Of a stretch of 64,000 nucleotides of DNA, positions 1 through 8,004 are shown piece by piece. The notes beneath the pieces were generated by a model. It saw only the letters and a program-made list of their open reading frames with translations. It did not search any database and was not told the origin of the DNA. A program made the position numbers and the translations under genes. Positions within the stretch are counted from its first letter, which is position 1, and every line of letters starts with the position of its first letter. Origin of the DNA: JAXGQE01 sp040766585 (GTDB lineage: Bacteria; Bacillota; SLNR01); assembly GCA_040766585.1 (NCBI GenBank), contig JAXGQE010000004.1, positions 1-64,000 of the forward strand, read 5' to 3'.

Positions 1-48
1 CTTTGGCAATAAAGTGTTTCCAATTAAATTATACGAGGGGGATTGAAA

Positions 49-513
49 ATGGAAGACGTCATTGCGATCGGGCAAGAGGCCATTGATTTTCGGTTGAGGG
101 ATCAGAATGGCAGTGAAGTTGGTCTAGCAGATTTTCCCGGGAAAAAGGTTTTGCTCTCCTTTCATCCTCTGGCCTGGACAGCAGGCTGACTGGATCACAT
201 GAGAGCCTTAGAGCTCAGCTATGATGAATTCATAGCCAAAAACATTGTCCCGCTGGGAATTAATGTGGACCAGCCAAATTCCAAATCAGCCTGGGCCAAA
301 GTGATCAACATTAAGAAACTGAAAATGTTGTCGGACTACAACCCTCTGGGAGAGGTGGCGAAAGCGTACGGAGTGTTTGTCGAAAAAATGAATGCTTCCG
401 GGCGAGCCAATATTCTCATCGATGAAAACGGCAAGGTCGAATGGGTTGAAGTCTATGAAATATCCAAAATTCCTGATTTTAAACAAGTACTGGCCAAACT
501 GTCTGCTCTGTAA
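49..513 (+). CDS. prxU: Selenocysteine-containing peroxiredoxin
   Basis: A 154-residue thioredoxin-fold peroxiredoxin that should reduce peroxides in the cytoplasm. The frame starts at an ATG preceded by a GAGGGGG site and runs through an in-frame TGA (187-189) to TAA at 511-513. The TGA is codon 47 and sits at the peroxidatic position of the family motif PxxxTxxC, here P40, T44, U47, inside the family block FHPLAWT. On both sides of the TGA the protein is continuous with the family, including a C-terminal GRANILIDENGKV strand. There is no cysteine anywhere in the product, so it would be a 1-Sec enzyme resolved by an external thiol. If the TGA were a stop, a 46-residue fragment ending exactly at the active site would result, which is unlikely. 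A terminator follows at 567-595, so it is probably monocistronic. Confidence 0.88.
187..223 (+). promoter_or_regulatory. UGA codon plus candidate bacterial SECIS hairpin of prxU
   Basis: Directly after the TGA (187-189) the mRNA can fold as CAT (198-200), a GA bulge, GAGC (203-206), loop CTTAGA (207-212), GCTC (213-216) and ATG (221-223). A G (211) sits in the apical loop about 22 nt from the UGA. Bacterial SECIS elements lie immediately 3' of the UGA and present a loop G, so position and loop fit. The stem is short and the folding is by eye. Confidence 0.5.
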
Positions 514-566
514 AGATACGACCAGCAAAAAATCAGGGAGCGATAATATGGCAGTATGAATGTGGG

Positions 567-595
567 CCCCCCTATCCTTCGGATGGGGGGTTTTT
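567..595 (+). terminator. Intrinsic terminator after prxU
   Basis: Six C, an ATCC/GGAT inner stem with a TTC loop, six G, then five T. Strong rho-independent terminator. Confidence 0.85.
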
Positions 596-687
596 CTATC
601 TAGAGGAAAGTCTGCGATATTGTGCGGTCCAATCAACCACAGGGTTTCCCGTCTGCATCTGGCGTCACGTTCCACACATCAAATAAA

Positions 688-725
688 TGCACACCCCCTC
701 AGTCAAACGGATGAAGGGGTGTGCA
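688..725 (-). terminator. Terminator for the minus-strand secreted protein gene
   Basis: A perfect 10-bp stem TGCACACCCC/GGGGTGTGCA with an 18-nt loop. On the minus strand it is followed by a T-rich stretch (complement of 680-687), about 150 bases beyond the stop codon of the gene at 878-2482. Confidence 0.6.
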
Positions 726-877
726 CAGAAAAATGCAAGAGTCTCATTGATTTCTTTTGGATCAAAGCAATCCAATCTCATAAGAAAATCATTAGATACC
801 AATCATGCCCGGATGCGCATCAGGGTGTTCTGCTTAGGATGCAGCATCTCGATTATTGAGCTTCTTTGTCAATTGTG

Positions 878-2482
878 TTACTCCGTATCTCCGTAGGAAC
901 GGACCAACCGGGAATAATCGCTGTACACCATTTTGCTGTCGTACTTGGCAATGATGCGGACTTTGTAGTACCGGTAAGGTACAATGGCTGGCTCCTGACC
1001 GCTGCCATCGCAGTATAATGTCAAATATCCCGGGGTGGTTCCCAGGTGCTGATAGGATACGGCACCGGTTTCCATATCCGTGATTTCCGCCTTGAAGCCG
1101 ATGAATCCTTTGGTGGGATCCCCGTCCCAAGTCCAGTGAATCTGGATGTTGAAGTCTACGGCATTGGCTTCATCCAAAATGGTGGTAATTTCCGGTGCCA
1201 CATAATCGATGGTCTCTGGAACCGGGAAGTCTGCCGGAGTGGTCAGTTTCACCGCTGCAGTGGTTGCTTTCCGATCCTTGTATACATAGGTCACAGCAAA
1301 ATAGTAGTCTTTTCCGGGCTGTAGATAGCCCCCGATGGATCCTCCGTTGTAAGGATTCGCATTGTCTATGACAGCATAGTTTCTGGATACATCGGTGATC
1401 CAGTATAGATAGCCATCCTCTGGGTAACGGGGGCTGCTGGTGGTATCTGAAATCACCACTTTATAGCCCTGGAACTGCGGATCATTGGATTTTGTCCAGT
1501 CCATCTTGATCACATTGCTGTGGATCCATGCCCGGCAGGCAATCTCTTCGGGATCCTCCAGTGAAGAATCTGGAATGGGGAAATCAACCGGTGTGGTCAG
1601 TTTTATCGCCGGGGTAGTCACCTTCCGATCCTTGTATACATAAGTTACAGCAAAATAGTATGTCTTGCCAGCCTCAAGATACCCGTTGATGGATCCTCCG
1701 TTGTATGGTTTCGTATTGTCGACTACGGCATAATTTCTGGATGGATCGGTGATCCAGTACAAGTACCCATCCTGGGGATAACTGGGACTCTTGTTGGTGT
1801 CAGATATGACGACTTTGTACCCCTGGAGCTGGGGGTCATTGATCGCTGTCCAGTCCATTTTAATAATGTTGTTTTTGATCCAGGCCCGGCAGACCTTCTC
1901 GGCCGGTTCTTTGGGGACGGGATCGGTTACTGGCTCTTTCGGTTTCGGGTCCGTTGTCTTGGGCGGGTCGGTTTCTTTCGATTCTTCATCGTCTTTGTCA
2001 GTTTCTTCAGGTATTTTTGCTGTTTCTTCCGGAGAGTCTTCTTTATCTGGGATCGTGATGGTTACACTGTTTCCCGGATAGGTACTGCTGCCTGAGATAG
2101 CTGTCACAGAGAAAAAGTAGGTTTCTCCGACGGCAAGGGACCCGTTTATGTCGCCATTCTGGTAAATCAAATCCAGATCCAGAGTGTGGGAGCGCAGGCT
2201 CGGATCCACCATGCACAGGTATCCATCGTCCGGGTAACGGGGTTCCGGGTTGGTCAGGGAGGCGACAATAACAAAGGAATCAATGTCCTTTATGTCGGTT
2301 TCCCATTTCAGAATGACATCTCCATTGCTGGTTTTGTCTCGAACCGTAAGGGTGCTTTCTTTGGGTTGGGGCAGGAAAGTCTCCTGCAGCCAGCTCAGCC
2401 CCTTCTGTCCATAGACTGTTGAAACAGATGAGAGAAGGACCAGGACCAGAATCAGGATCAGTACGGATTTTTTCTTAGCCAC
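878..2482 (-). CDS. Secreted fibronectin-type repeat protein under c-di-GMP riboswitch
   Basis: A 534-residue exported protein of unknown function. Residues 1-25 form a signal peptide (MAKKK then a hydrophobic core ending at VYGQ). The rest is built of fibronectin-III-like beta modules: one near 35-145, a charged Pro/Glu/Asp/Lys-rich linker near 147-195, two near-identical modules of 118 residues (about 196-430) and a last divergent module to the C-terminus. Each central module carries the blocks GYKVVISDT, DGYLYWITD and YYFAVTYVYKDRK. No catalytic motif or membrane anchor is visible, so an extracellular matrix or adhesion role is the simplest inference. Its leader carries a c-di-GMP-I riboswitch followed by a terminator hairpin, which links it to the sessile/motile switch. 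It has a GGAGGGATGAA ribosome binding site. Confidence 0.8.
   Translation of the reverse strand: MAKKKSVLILILVLVLLSSVSTVYGQKGLSWLQETFLPQPKESTLTVRDKTSNGDVILKWETDIKDIDSFVIVASLTNPEPRYPDDGYLCMVDPSLRSHTLDLDLIYQNGDINGSLAVGETYFFSVTAISGSSTYPGNSVTITIPDKEDSPEETAKIPEETDKDDEESKETDPPKTTDPKPKEPVTDPVPKEPAEKVCRAWIKNNIIKMDWTAINDPQLQGYKVVISDTNKSPSYPQDGYLYWITDPSRNYAVVDNTKPYNGGSINGYLEAGKTYYFAVTYVYKDRKVTTPAIKLTTPVDFPIPDSSLEDPEEIACRAWIHSNVIKMDWTKSNDPQFQGYKVVISDTTSSPRYPEDGYLYWITDVSRNYAVIDNANPYNGGSIGGYLQPGKDYYFAVTYVYKDRKATTAAVKLTTPADFPVPETIDYVAPEITTILDEANAVDFNIQIHWTWDGDPTKGFIGFKAEITDMETGAVSYQHLGTTPGYLTLYCDGSGQEPAIVPYRYYKVRIIAKYDSKMVYSDYSRLVRSYGDTE
1224..1899 (-). repeat. Tandem duplication encoding two FnIII-like modules
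   Basis: Two direct copies with a period of 354 bases (118 codons) inside the secreted protein gene. The encoded modules differ at only a minority of positions, which points to a recent internal duplication. Confidence 0.75.
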
Positions 2483-2504
2483 ATTTCATCCCTCCAATAA
2501 AATA

Positions 2505-2531
2505 GGGTCATCCCCGCAAGCGGAATGACCC
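2505..2531 (-). terminator. Riboswitch expression-platform terminator
   Basis: On the minus strand GGGTCAT, mismatch, CCGC, loop, GCGGGG, ATGACCC is followed by TATTTTATT, immediately before the ribosome binding site of the secreted protein gene. It lies between the c-di-GMP aptamer and the start codon, so it is a plausible on/off platform. Confidence 0.7.
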
Positions 2532-2536
2532 AAAAA

Positions 2537-2620
2537 TCCTCTGGCAGCTGGCTAGCATGATCGTACGATCGAAGCCCCTTTAGCTTTGCGCCCCCGCTTT
2601 TCAACGGGTTTGCCTTTTTC
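2537..2620 (-). ncRNA. Cyclic-di-GMP-I (GEMM) riboswitch
   Basis: The minus-strand leader contains the GEMM-I signature elements in order: GGCAAACC, a GNRA-type GAAA tetraloop segment, GGGGCGCAAAGC, a GGGGCTTCGAT hairpin arm, and the closing TAGCCAGCTGCC that pairs with the 5' arm. The GCAAAG core and its flanks are those of the c-di-GMP-I aptamer. It precedes the terminator at 2505-2531 and the gene at 878-2482. Whether ligand turns expression on or off is not decided here. Confidence 0.82.
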
Positions 2621-2797
2621 AGACCAATTCCTGGTTTCATCATAACTTATATGGCTTGAAAATGCAAGATTATTGAATAAATTTCCACTTCATGTACAAC
2701 TGGTGAATAGAATCTGACATTTTTCGTATCAAAACTCCTTTTTTGGAGCATGGATTCAGTTGATTGAAGTAACGGGTCAAAAATTTGTCAAAAAGTA

Positions 2798-2847
2798 TTG
2801 ACAGGACTAAAAAGGTAATATATTACCTAATAAGGTAATATGTTACC
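2798..2847 (+). promoter_or_regulatory. Promoter overlapped by two palindromic operators
   Basis: A TTGACA -35 box (2798-2803) is followed 17 bases later by TATTAC inside the palindrome GGTAATATATTACC (2814-2827). A second palindrome GGTAATATGTTACC lies at 2834-2847. The centres are exactly 20 bp apart, two helical turns, as expected for cooperative binding of a dimeric repressor. The MarR protein encoded at 3969-4436 is the obvious candidate. Confidence 0.7.
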
Positions 2848-2875
2848 AAATAGTCTATTGAAAAGAGTGATATCA

Positions 2876-3766
2876 TTGAGAATGAGAAAATCCATATCTA
2901 TCCTGGTTTTATGTATCATGATTTTATCCGCAGCCGTCAGTGTGGCTGGTCTCATGGGGCAGGAGAAGGGGCCCCTTTCGGAGTTTCAGTCAATCCATGG
3001 CGAGACGGTTGAACTGTACGGAAAAGGTCTGTACAAGTACGATTCTGTGTCGGTTGCGGCCCAGGGACGGGCGGCAGACTTCGTTACTTTGTTTTTCGCT
3101 ATACCTTTGCTGGCTGCATCGTATGTTCTGGCCAAGAAGGGATCACTGCGCGCAAGCCTGATGCTTACCGGTACTTTGGGATATTTTCTCTACACATATA
3201 TGTCGTATACCTTCCTGTGGATGTACAACCCGTTGTTTATCTTGTATGTGGCACTGATGTCCATGAGCTTTTTTGCCTTTACTCTATGCATGGTAGGATT
3301 TAATCTACAAACCACTGCCGCTGCGTTTCGTGAACGGCTGCCGGTTCGGTTCCTGGGGGGATTCCAATATTTCGTTGGGACGATGATCGGACTGCACTGG
3401 TTGGGTAAGATTGCCCCCACACTGTCGGGAAACACGGTCCCTGTGGGGTTGGAACACTATACGACGCTGGTGATTCAAGGGATGGATCTGGGATTTGTGG
3501 TCCCGGTTGCATTTCTTTCGGGAACATTGCTGATGAGACGTCACCCGTTTGGATACATTCTCTCCACGGTGATGATTTTCAAGGGGGTGACTATGCTGGC
3601 GTCCATCACAGCTATGATCGTCAATATGGTGCTCAACGGTGTAACCGTCAGCATGGTGGAACTGATCCTTTTCCCCGGGATCACTTTCTTGGCGATCGGA
3701 TGCATGGTCGTTTTACTGAAGAATATTAAACCTGAAAACGTTGATGGTTCAGGCGAAATCGCGTAA
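2876..3766 (+). CDS. Polytopic membrane protein of unknown function
   Basis: About 296 residues with roughly eight hydrophobic segments, beginning with one at the extreme N-terminus. After that comes a polar stretch of about 45 residues, probably extracellular, then alternating helices. I do not recognise the family. An upstream in-frame ATG (2840) lies inside the operator and upstream of any usable ribosome site, so the start is placed at TTG 2876 (GAGTGA seven bases upstream) or ATG 2882. The promoter overlaps a double palindromic operator, and a MarR-type regulator gene follows 200 bases downstream, so ligand- or drug-responsive control is likely. An efflux or stress function would fit but is not shown by the sequence. 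Confidence 0.7.
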   Translation: MRMRKSISILVLCIMILSAAVSVAGLMGQEKGPLSEFQSIHGETVELYGKGLYKYDSVSVAAQGRAADFVTLFFAIPLLAASYVLAKKGSLRASLMLTGTLGYFLYTYMSYTFLWMYNPLFILYVALMSMSFFAFTLCMVGFNLQTTAAAFRERLPVRFLGGFQYFVGTMIGLHWLGKIAPTLSGNTVPVGLEHYTTLVIQGMDLGFVVPVAFLSGTLLMRRHPFGYILSTVMIFKGVTMLASITAMIVNMVLNGVTVSMVELILFPGITFLAIGCMVVLLKNIKPENVDGSGEIA

Positions 3767-3968
3767 TTTCGACAAAGATATTCCTAGAAGTACTCCATAT
3801 GCCACTTCTGTGAGTCCAAAGCATGGATCCTCTATCATCGAGATAATCCATGGTGTGAGTGGAGGTTGCGTGACGGATTTGAAAAAATGAATACCGGTCA
3901 ATGGGAATTAGATCGTTTTGAACAGTTCAGCCCATAATGTTGATGATAGGTATGAAAGGAGGTAACCA

Positions 3969-4436
3969 ATGAATCGACTGGAGGATATTTCGGATCGAGA
4001 GTACATTTTTGGAATCATTTTGGTGGCAGCCAACAAAATGGATACCTTGTTGGATCGGACACTGAGAAAATACAATCTGACATCCAAGCAGTGGTTTTTG
4101 TTGCTGGTTGTCATGAGTTTGTTTGATACTCCGCCGACATTAAACGAAGTGGCCAGGCAGATGGGATCGTCCCATCAGAATGTCAAGCAGCTGGCTCTGA
4201 AGCTTCAGGATAAGGAGATGCTTTACCTGGAGAAAGATAGCCAGGATCTGAGAGTGACTCGGATTGTGACAGGTGAAAAAAGTACTGCTTTCTGGCGGGA
4301 AATTGCTCCCGAAGGAATGGCTTTCATGAAAGATTTCTTTGCAGAAATTGACGATGAAGCCATGATGCGTGCTCGGCAGTTTTTGGCCCAGATTATGAAT
4401 AATCTAAATAGGATGGAGGATGCATCCGACGAGTAG
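3969..4436 (+). CDS. MarR-family transcriptional regulator
   Basis: A 155-residue winged-helix DNA-binding protein. The helix-turn-helix is near residues 55-75 (TLNEVARQMGSSHQNVKQL), followed by the wing with the basic, acidic SQDLRVTRI stretch typical of MarR proteins. N- and C-terminal helices would form the dimer interface. It has a strong AAAGGAGG site. It most likely binds the tandem palindromes at 2814-2847 upstream of the membrane protein gene and responds to a small ligand. A strong terminator follows at 4479-4529. Confidence 0.85.
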   Translation: MNRLEDISDREYIFGIILVAANKMDTLLDRTLRKYNLTSKQWFLLLVVMSLFDTPPTLNEVARQMGSSHQNVKQLALKLQDKEMLYLEKDSQDLRVTRIVTGEKSTAFWREIAPEGMAFMKDFFAEIDDEAMMRARQFLAQIMNNLNRMEDASDE

Positions 4437-4478
4437 ACCAATGATTCACTGCCAGGTTTTAGTCCGTAGTGCCCATAA

Positions 4479-4529
4479 CCCAAAGAACACCATGGTAAGT
4501 GAATCCGTGGTGTTCTTTGGGCCGTTTTT
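4479..4529 (+). terminator. Intrinsic terminator after the MarR gene
   Basis: A 14-bp perfect stem beginning CCCAAAGAACACCA and ending TGGTGTTCTTTGGG, followed by CCGTTTTT. Confidence 0.9.
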
Positions 4530-4703
4530 CTTACTTGATCATCAAGTTTCGCGAAACTGAATTATTTTTCTGCTGCAGAAGAAAATTTGATTCAACCAGA
4601 AAAAGGGGATGGATTTATCGATTCATTCAAAGAAGATGCCTGGACTTCAACCTTCCTGTGTGAAAATGCACAGGATTTTTTTGAAGGCTTGATTAGAAAG
4701 GTT

Positions 4704-6011
4704 TCAGGAGATCTGTCTTTTTAACACCAATCCTTCAGAAACATACGGATCCTGATTCTTGAGGACATCGTTGTAGTGGATGCCGCGGGTATGCAGAGTG
4801 TGGGACCATTCCACGCGGGTCTTGCCAAAGAAACAGAGAATGATGATGGGAATCCAGCTATACACAAAGAGTGGATAATGTAACGGGATCCAACGCATTA
4901 CTCTCAGGGGTTCTTTATCCATCCACAAGACAAGGAATGGATAGACAAAATAGAATGAGGACATAATCTGCCAGACGGCCAAGTCCCCCATCATCAAAGA
5001 GATGGGGGTATAAAGATTGATCATCCAGGCATCTATGAACCCTATAACGGTTCCAAATCCCATGATGAAGACCAAAAGAGGTTTGAGTGTCATCATGGCT
5101 GCATCGAAAAGAACTATGCTGTGCTTACGCCACGCTTCTGCCAAGAATTTTAGGCTGTAGACTCGAAACAGCTCCACATGGCCGCGGGCCCAGCGAGTGC
5201 GCTGATGCCAGGCTTGCATAAAGGTTAAAGGTTTCTCGTCATAGACTCTGGCTTCAAAAGCAAAAGTGGTTCGGTACCCCAGCAAAAGGGCCTTGAGACT
5301 GAATTCCAAATCCTCAGTCAGGGAAGTAGCTCCCCAACCGATCTGTTTGAGCAAGTCCAAGGAGATCGCCATTCCGGTCCCGCCCAGGTAATTGCACAAT
5401 CCTAAATTGTGCCGAGCCAGCTGGACCATTCGATTTGAAACCCAAAAAGACATGGCAAAGGATGCCGTCACCCATGTATCCGTCGGATTTTTCGCATCAA
5501 TATACCCTTGTACGATCTGACTTCCGGCACACATTCGGTTGTTGATATGCTGGAGAAACTTTGTATCCACCAAATTGTCCGCATCGAATACTACAACCGC
5601 ATCATATCGATCCTCATCAGCCTCCAGATACTGAAAGAACCATTCCAATGCGTAGCCTTTGCCGCGTTTATCTTTACTGGTTCGTTCCAAAACGAAAGCT
5701 CCCTGAGTTCGCGCAATGGATGCAGTGTCATCCGTACAGTTATCGGCCACCACAAAGATATCATACAACTCCTGCGGGTAGTCCAGATTGACCAGGTTGT
5801 CCACTAAATGCCCGATGACCAACCCCTCATTATGGGCAGGGACTACCAGGGCAAAACGTTTGGTGGGTTCACATTCAGAAACCGGGCGGTCGCGGAACAG
5901 CCCAAACAACCCCAAAACAAAAAAATAGGCGGTGATAATTACAAGGATCCATTGGGCAGGGATCATGACAATGTCAAGCGGCAGGTTTGCTATCAGCGAA
6001 TGATTCAACAA
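4704..6011 (-). CDS. Membrane family 2 glycosyltransferase
   Basis: About 435 residues. An N-terminal membrane helix is followed by a GT-A catalytic domain with PAHNE, the metal-binding DAD (VVFDADNL), TED and the QRTRW motif (QxxRW) of processive or lipid-linked family 2 enzymes such as poly-GlcNAc and cellulose synthases. Four or more C-terminal hydrophobic segments follow. It should transfer sugars from nucleotide sugars at the membrane, probably for an envelope or exported polysaccharide. The frame is open upstream to 6164, but a TATAAT box lies at 6061-6066 on this strand, so the start must be downstream of it. A TTG at 6011 with a GGAGG eight bases before it is the best choice. Confidence 0.85.
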   Translation of the reverse strand: MLNHSLIANLPLDIVMIPAQWILVIITAYFFVLGLFGLFRDRPVSECEPTKRFALVVPAHNEGLVIGHLVDNLVNLDYPQELYDIFVVADNCTDDTASIARTQGAFVLERTSKDKRGKGYALEWFFQYLEADEDRYDAVVVFDADNLVDTKFLQHINNRMCAGSQIVQGYIDAKNPTDTWVTASFAMSFWVSNRMVQLARHNLGLCNYLGGTGMAISLDLLKQIGWGATSLTEDLEFSLKALLLGYRTTFAFEARVYDEKPLTFMQAWHQRTRWARGHVELFRVYSLKFLAEAWRKHSIVLFDAAMMTLKPLLVFIMGFGTVIGFIDAWMINLYTPISLMMGDLAVWQIMSSFYFVYPFLVLWMDKEPLRVMRWIPLHYPLFVYSWIPIIILCFFGKTRVEWSHTLHTRGIHYNDVLKNQDPYVSEGLVLKRQIS

Positions 6012-6423
6012 TTTCGATTCCTCCAAATACTCGAATAATACAAGTATGATTTGCGGTTCTATTATACGCTTCTCCTTTCTCAAAAACGAGTTGCATTCAA
6101 TGATGATTTGATTCGATTCGCATCGATGCAGAGAACAATTTGAACCCAAAGGCTCACAACTCATCCCTATGACGAAGTCAAGTCAATTCTTGTTCCAAAC
6201 GAATGTTTGATCATGAGGATGTGAAAGGAAAGTGTCTGGGCATAGCTCTGTGTGAAGTAAAAGTAGGAAAGCATAAAAAAAGCACGGTACCCTTTACACT
6301 GAGTATAAAGGCATAACCATGCGTACTGACCATCATGATAAAGAATATCGAATTTTCGTAAAGCCTTACTTTCTTGTACCAGGAATGTCTAAGATGCTTA
6401 CAACAGATCGGCGATCCAAAGGA
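6012..6423. other. Intergenic region with glycosyltransferase promoter
   Basis: Apart from the minus-strand promoter near 6061-6089, nothing convincing is seen. The bases up to 6164 are open in frame with the glycosyltransferase but lie upstream of its promoter. Confidence 0.5.
6061..6089 (-). promoter_or_regulatory. Promoter of the glycosyltransferase gene
   Basis: On the minus strand a perfect TATAAT (6066 to 6061) with a weak TCGTTT -35 seventeen bases upstream. It sits 50 bases before the proposed TTG start. Confidence 0.5.
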
Positions 6424-8004
6424 TTACAGGCACTGCTTGGCTGCAATCCTGCCGGTCATAATGGCAGTGGGTCCGCCGGCTGGGCTGTATACCCATTTCC
6501 CAGCTGCATAAACATCCGGCAGTGCCGTTTTCACCGAGTTGGCCATTTTGAACATGCTGGTAACCACGGGAATCTTCCCTTCAAAAGACCATCCGACAAT
6601 GGATCCTTCCGAACTGCCTACTTTCTCGTAAATGGTCCATGGAGAAGAGGAAAAATGGAACAGCATATGGTCCTTTAGACCGGGATAGATGCTGGATGAC
6701 AGTGTGTCGATAAAAAGCTCTTCAGCTTCTATCTTGAATTCCTCGTACCAACCGCGGTCTCGGATTCGGCAGGTTAGTTCATAATCGAATAGAGCACTGA
6801 TGATTATTCCGGTTTGACCTGGAGGAGCGGCATCCGGGTCGCGGAGGACGGGTACAGATATTTCAAAAGTATTGAATTGGCAGAATCGATGGAGCCAGTC
6901 ATAGAGCTCTTCTTTTTCTATGGAATCCCAGCAGTGGAGTAAATCCTGGAGTTCAGCAGTATGGATTGTTCCCAGGCCTTGACGATCCGGGGTATAGAAG
7001 ATGTGGCCGCTGGCTTTTTCACGAAAATATTCGGGGGATAAATCAGATGCCAGAAAGACTGAAAACACTGATTCAGCCCCTTTGTGTCCCAATATGGCTT
7101 CTTTTTGGGCATTGAATTTGCTTGCCGACTGGGTCGGGATTGCTGAAGCATCGGATGAAGCGTAGAGGGCTTTTAGGTCACCGGCCCAAATCAATTTGTT
7201 GTATTGAAACTCATTTCCATCCGTATCTTTCAGGTATTTTCCCTTTGGGTTCACATACCGAATTTCCGTTTCATAGCGGATTTCTCCGCCCCGAACCAGT
7301 ATGGCCTCAACCAGTTTATCAATAAATCCTCGAACTCCACCTTTGGGGTATATGTAGTCATTGTAGAGGGCGAAATAGCTCAAAGCAAAAAACACCGGTG
7401 TTTTTCTGAAAAAATGCTGCCCGATGATATCTTTCAGAGACTGATTTTTGGCGATGGCATCCAAGTAGTCTTCAAAGGGTGTATCCATTTTGGATATACG
7501 GTACATGGTTCGCAGAAATTTCAGCATCCAGGCAACAATGGAAGGAGCCATCAGCAGGACATTTTTTTTATCTTTGGCAAACAAAGGACTGTCAACGCCG
7601 TATAAAACTTTCATATCTTCAATGATGGCATGAATGGCCTGGATAATTCTGTCCACTTCATCGTTGCTGTCGGGATAAAGGTCTTTTAATACTTCGGCAT
7701 ATTGGAACAGACTCTTCTCACCGTCGATAATGAGCATCCTGTCTTCTATCCCCAGGGTAATGGGATTGGGCAGGATATCCAATTCCAAATTAAATTCCTT
7801 GATTAACGGTTTTACCAGTCCGGCGTTGACCAGAGCACGGGCTCCTGCTTCGAAGCGAAAACCGCTGTGGTCAAAAGAGTTCATCAAACCACCGCAAGTA
7901 TTGTTCTTTTCAATCAGAAGTACATCTTTGCCCTTGTTGGCCAGGCTCAGTGCCGCAGTTAAACCGGCAATCCCTCCGCCTACTACGATGATATCTTTGT
8001 GCAT
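6424..8004 (-). CDS. FAD-dependent oxidoreductase, phytoene desaturase (CrtI)-like
   Basis: About 526 residues. The N-terminus has the Rossmann dinucleotide fold motif VGGGIAGL followed by an acidic strand end (LLIEKN) for FAD ribose binding and the GGLMNSF block seen in CrtI-type amine-oxidase-superfamily proteins. The C-terminus ends with the FAD-contacting YAAGKWVYSPAGGPTA. Substrates of this family in non-pigmented bacteria are poorly known; retinoid- or lipid-type substrates are possible. Its start overlaps the stop of the dehydrogenase gene upstream (GTGATG), so the two are translationally coupled and probably act in sequence. No carotenoid synthase is nearby. Confidence 0.8.
   Translation of the reverse strand: MHKDIIVVGGGIAGLTAALSLANKGKDVLLIEKNNTCGGLMNSFDHSGFRFEAGARALVNAGLVKPLIKEFNLELDILPNPITLGIEDRMLIIDGEKSLFQYAEVLKDLYPDSNDEVDRIIQAIHAIIEDMKVLYGVDSPLFAKDKKNVLLMAPSIVAWMLKFLRTMYRISKMDTPFEDYLDAIAKNQSLKDIIGQHFFRKTPVFFALSYFALYNDYIYPKGGVRGFIDKLVEAILVRGGEIRYETEIRYVNPKGKYLKDTDGNEFQYNKLIWAGDLKALYASSDASAIPTQSASKFNAQKEAILGHKGAESVFSVFLASDLSPEYFREKASGHIFYTPDRQGLGTIHTAELQDLLHCWDSIEKEELYDWLHRFCQFNTFEISVPVLRDPDAAPPGQTGIIISALFDYELTCRIRDRGWYEEFKIEAEELFIDTLSSSIYPGLKDHMLFHFSSSPWTIYEKVGSSEGSIVGWSFEGKIPVVTSMFKMANSVKTALPDVYAAGKWVYSPAGGPTAIMTGRIAAKQCL

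Larger units (their letters stand above)
514..877. other. Intergenic region with two convergent terminators
   Basis: No coding potential is supported here. It holds the prxU terminator (567-595) and a second hairpin (688-725) that serves the convergent minus-strand gene. Confidence 0.6.

Noticed and set aside
2840..2875. Upstream ATG start for the membrane protein
   Set aside because: ATG 2840 lies inside the second operator palindrome, downstream of the -10 box by only a few bases, with no ribosome site.
6012..6164. N-terminal extension of the glycosyltransferase
   Set aside because: A TATAAT promoter box lies within it, and a GGAGG-preceded TTG downstream is a better start.
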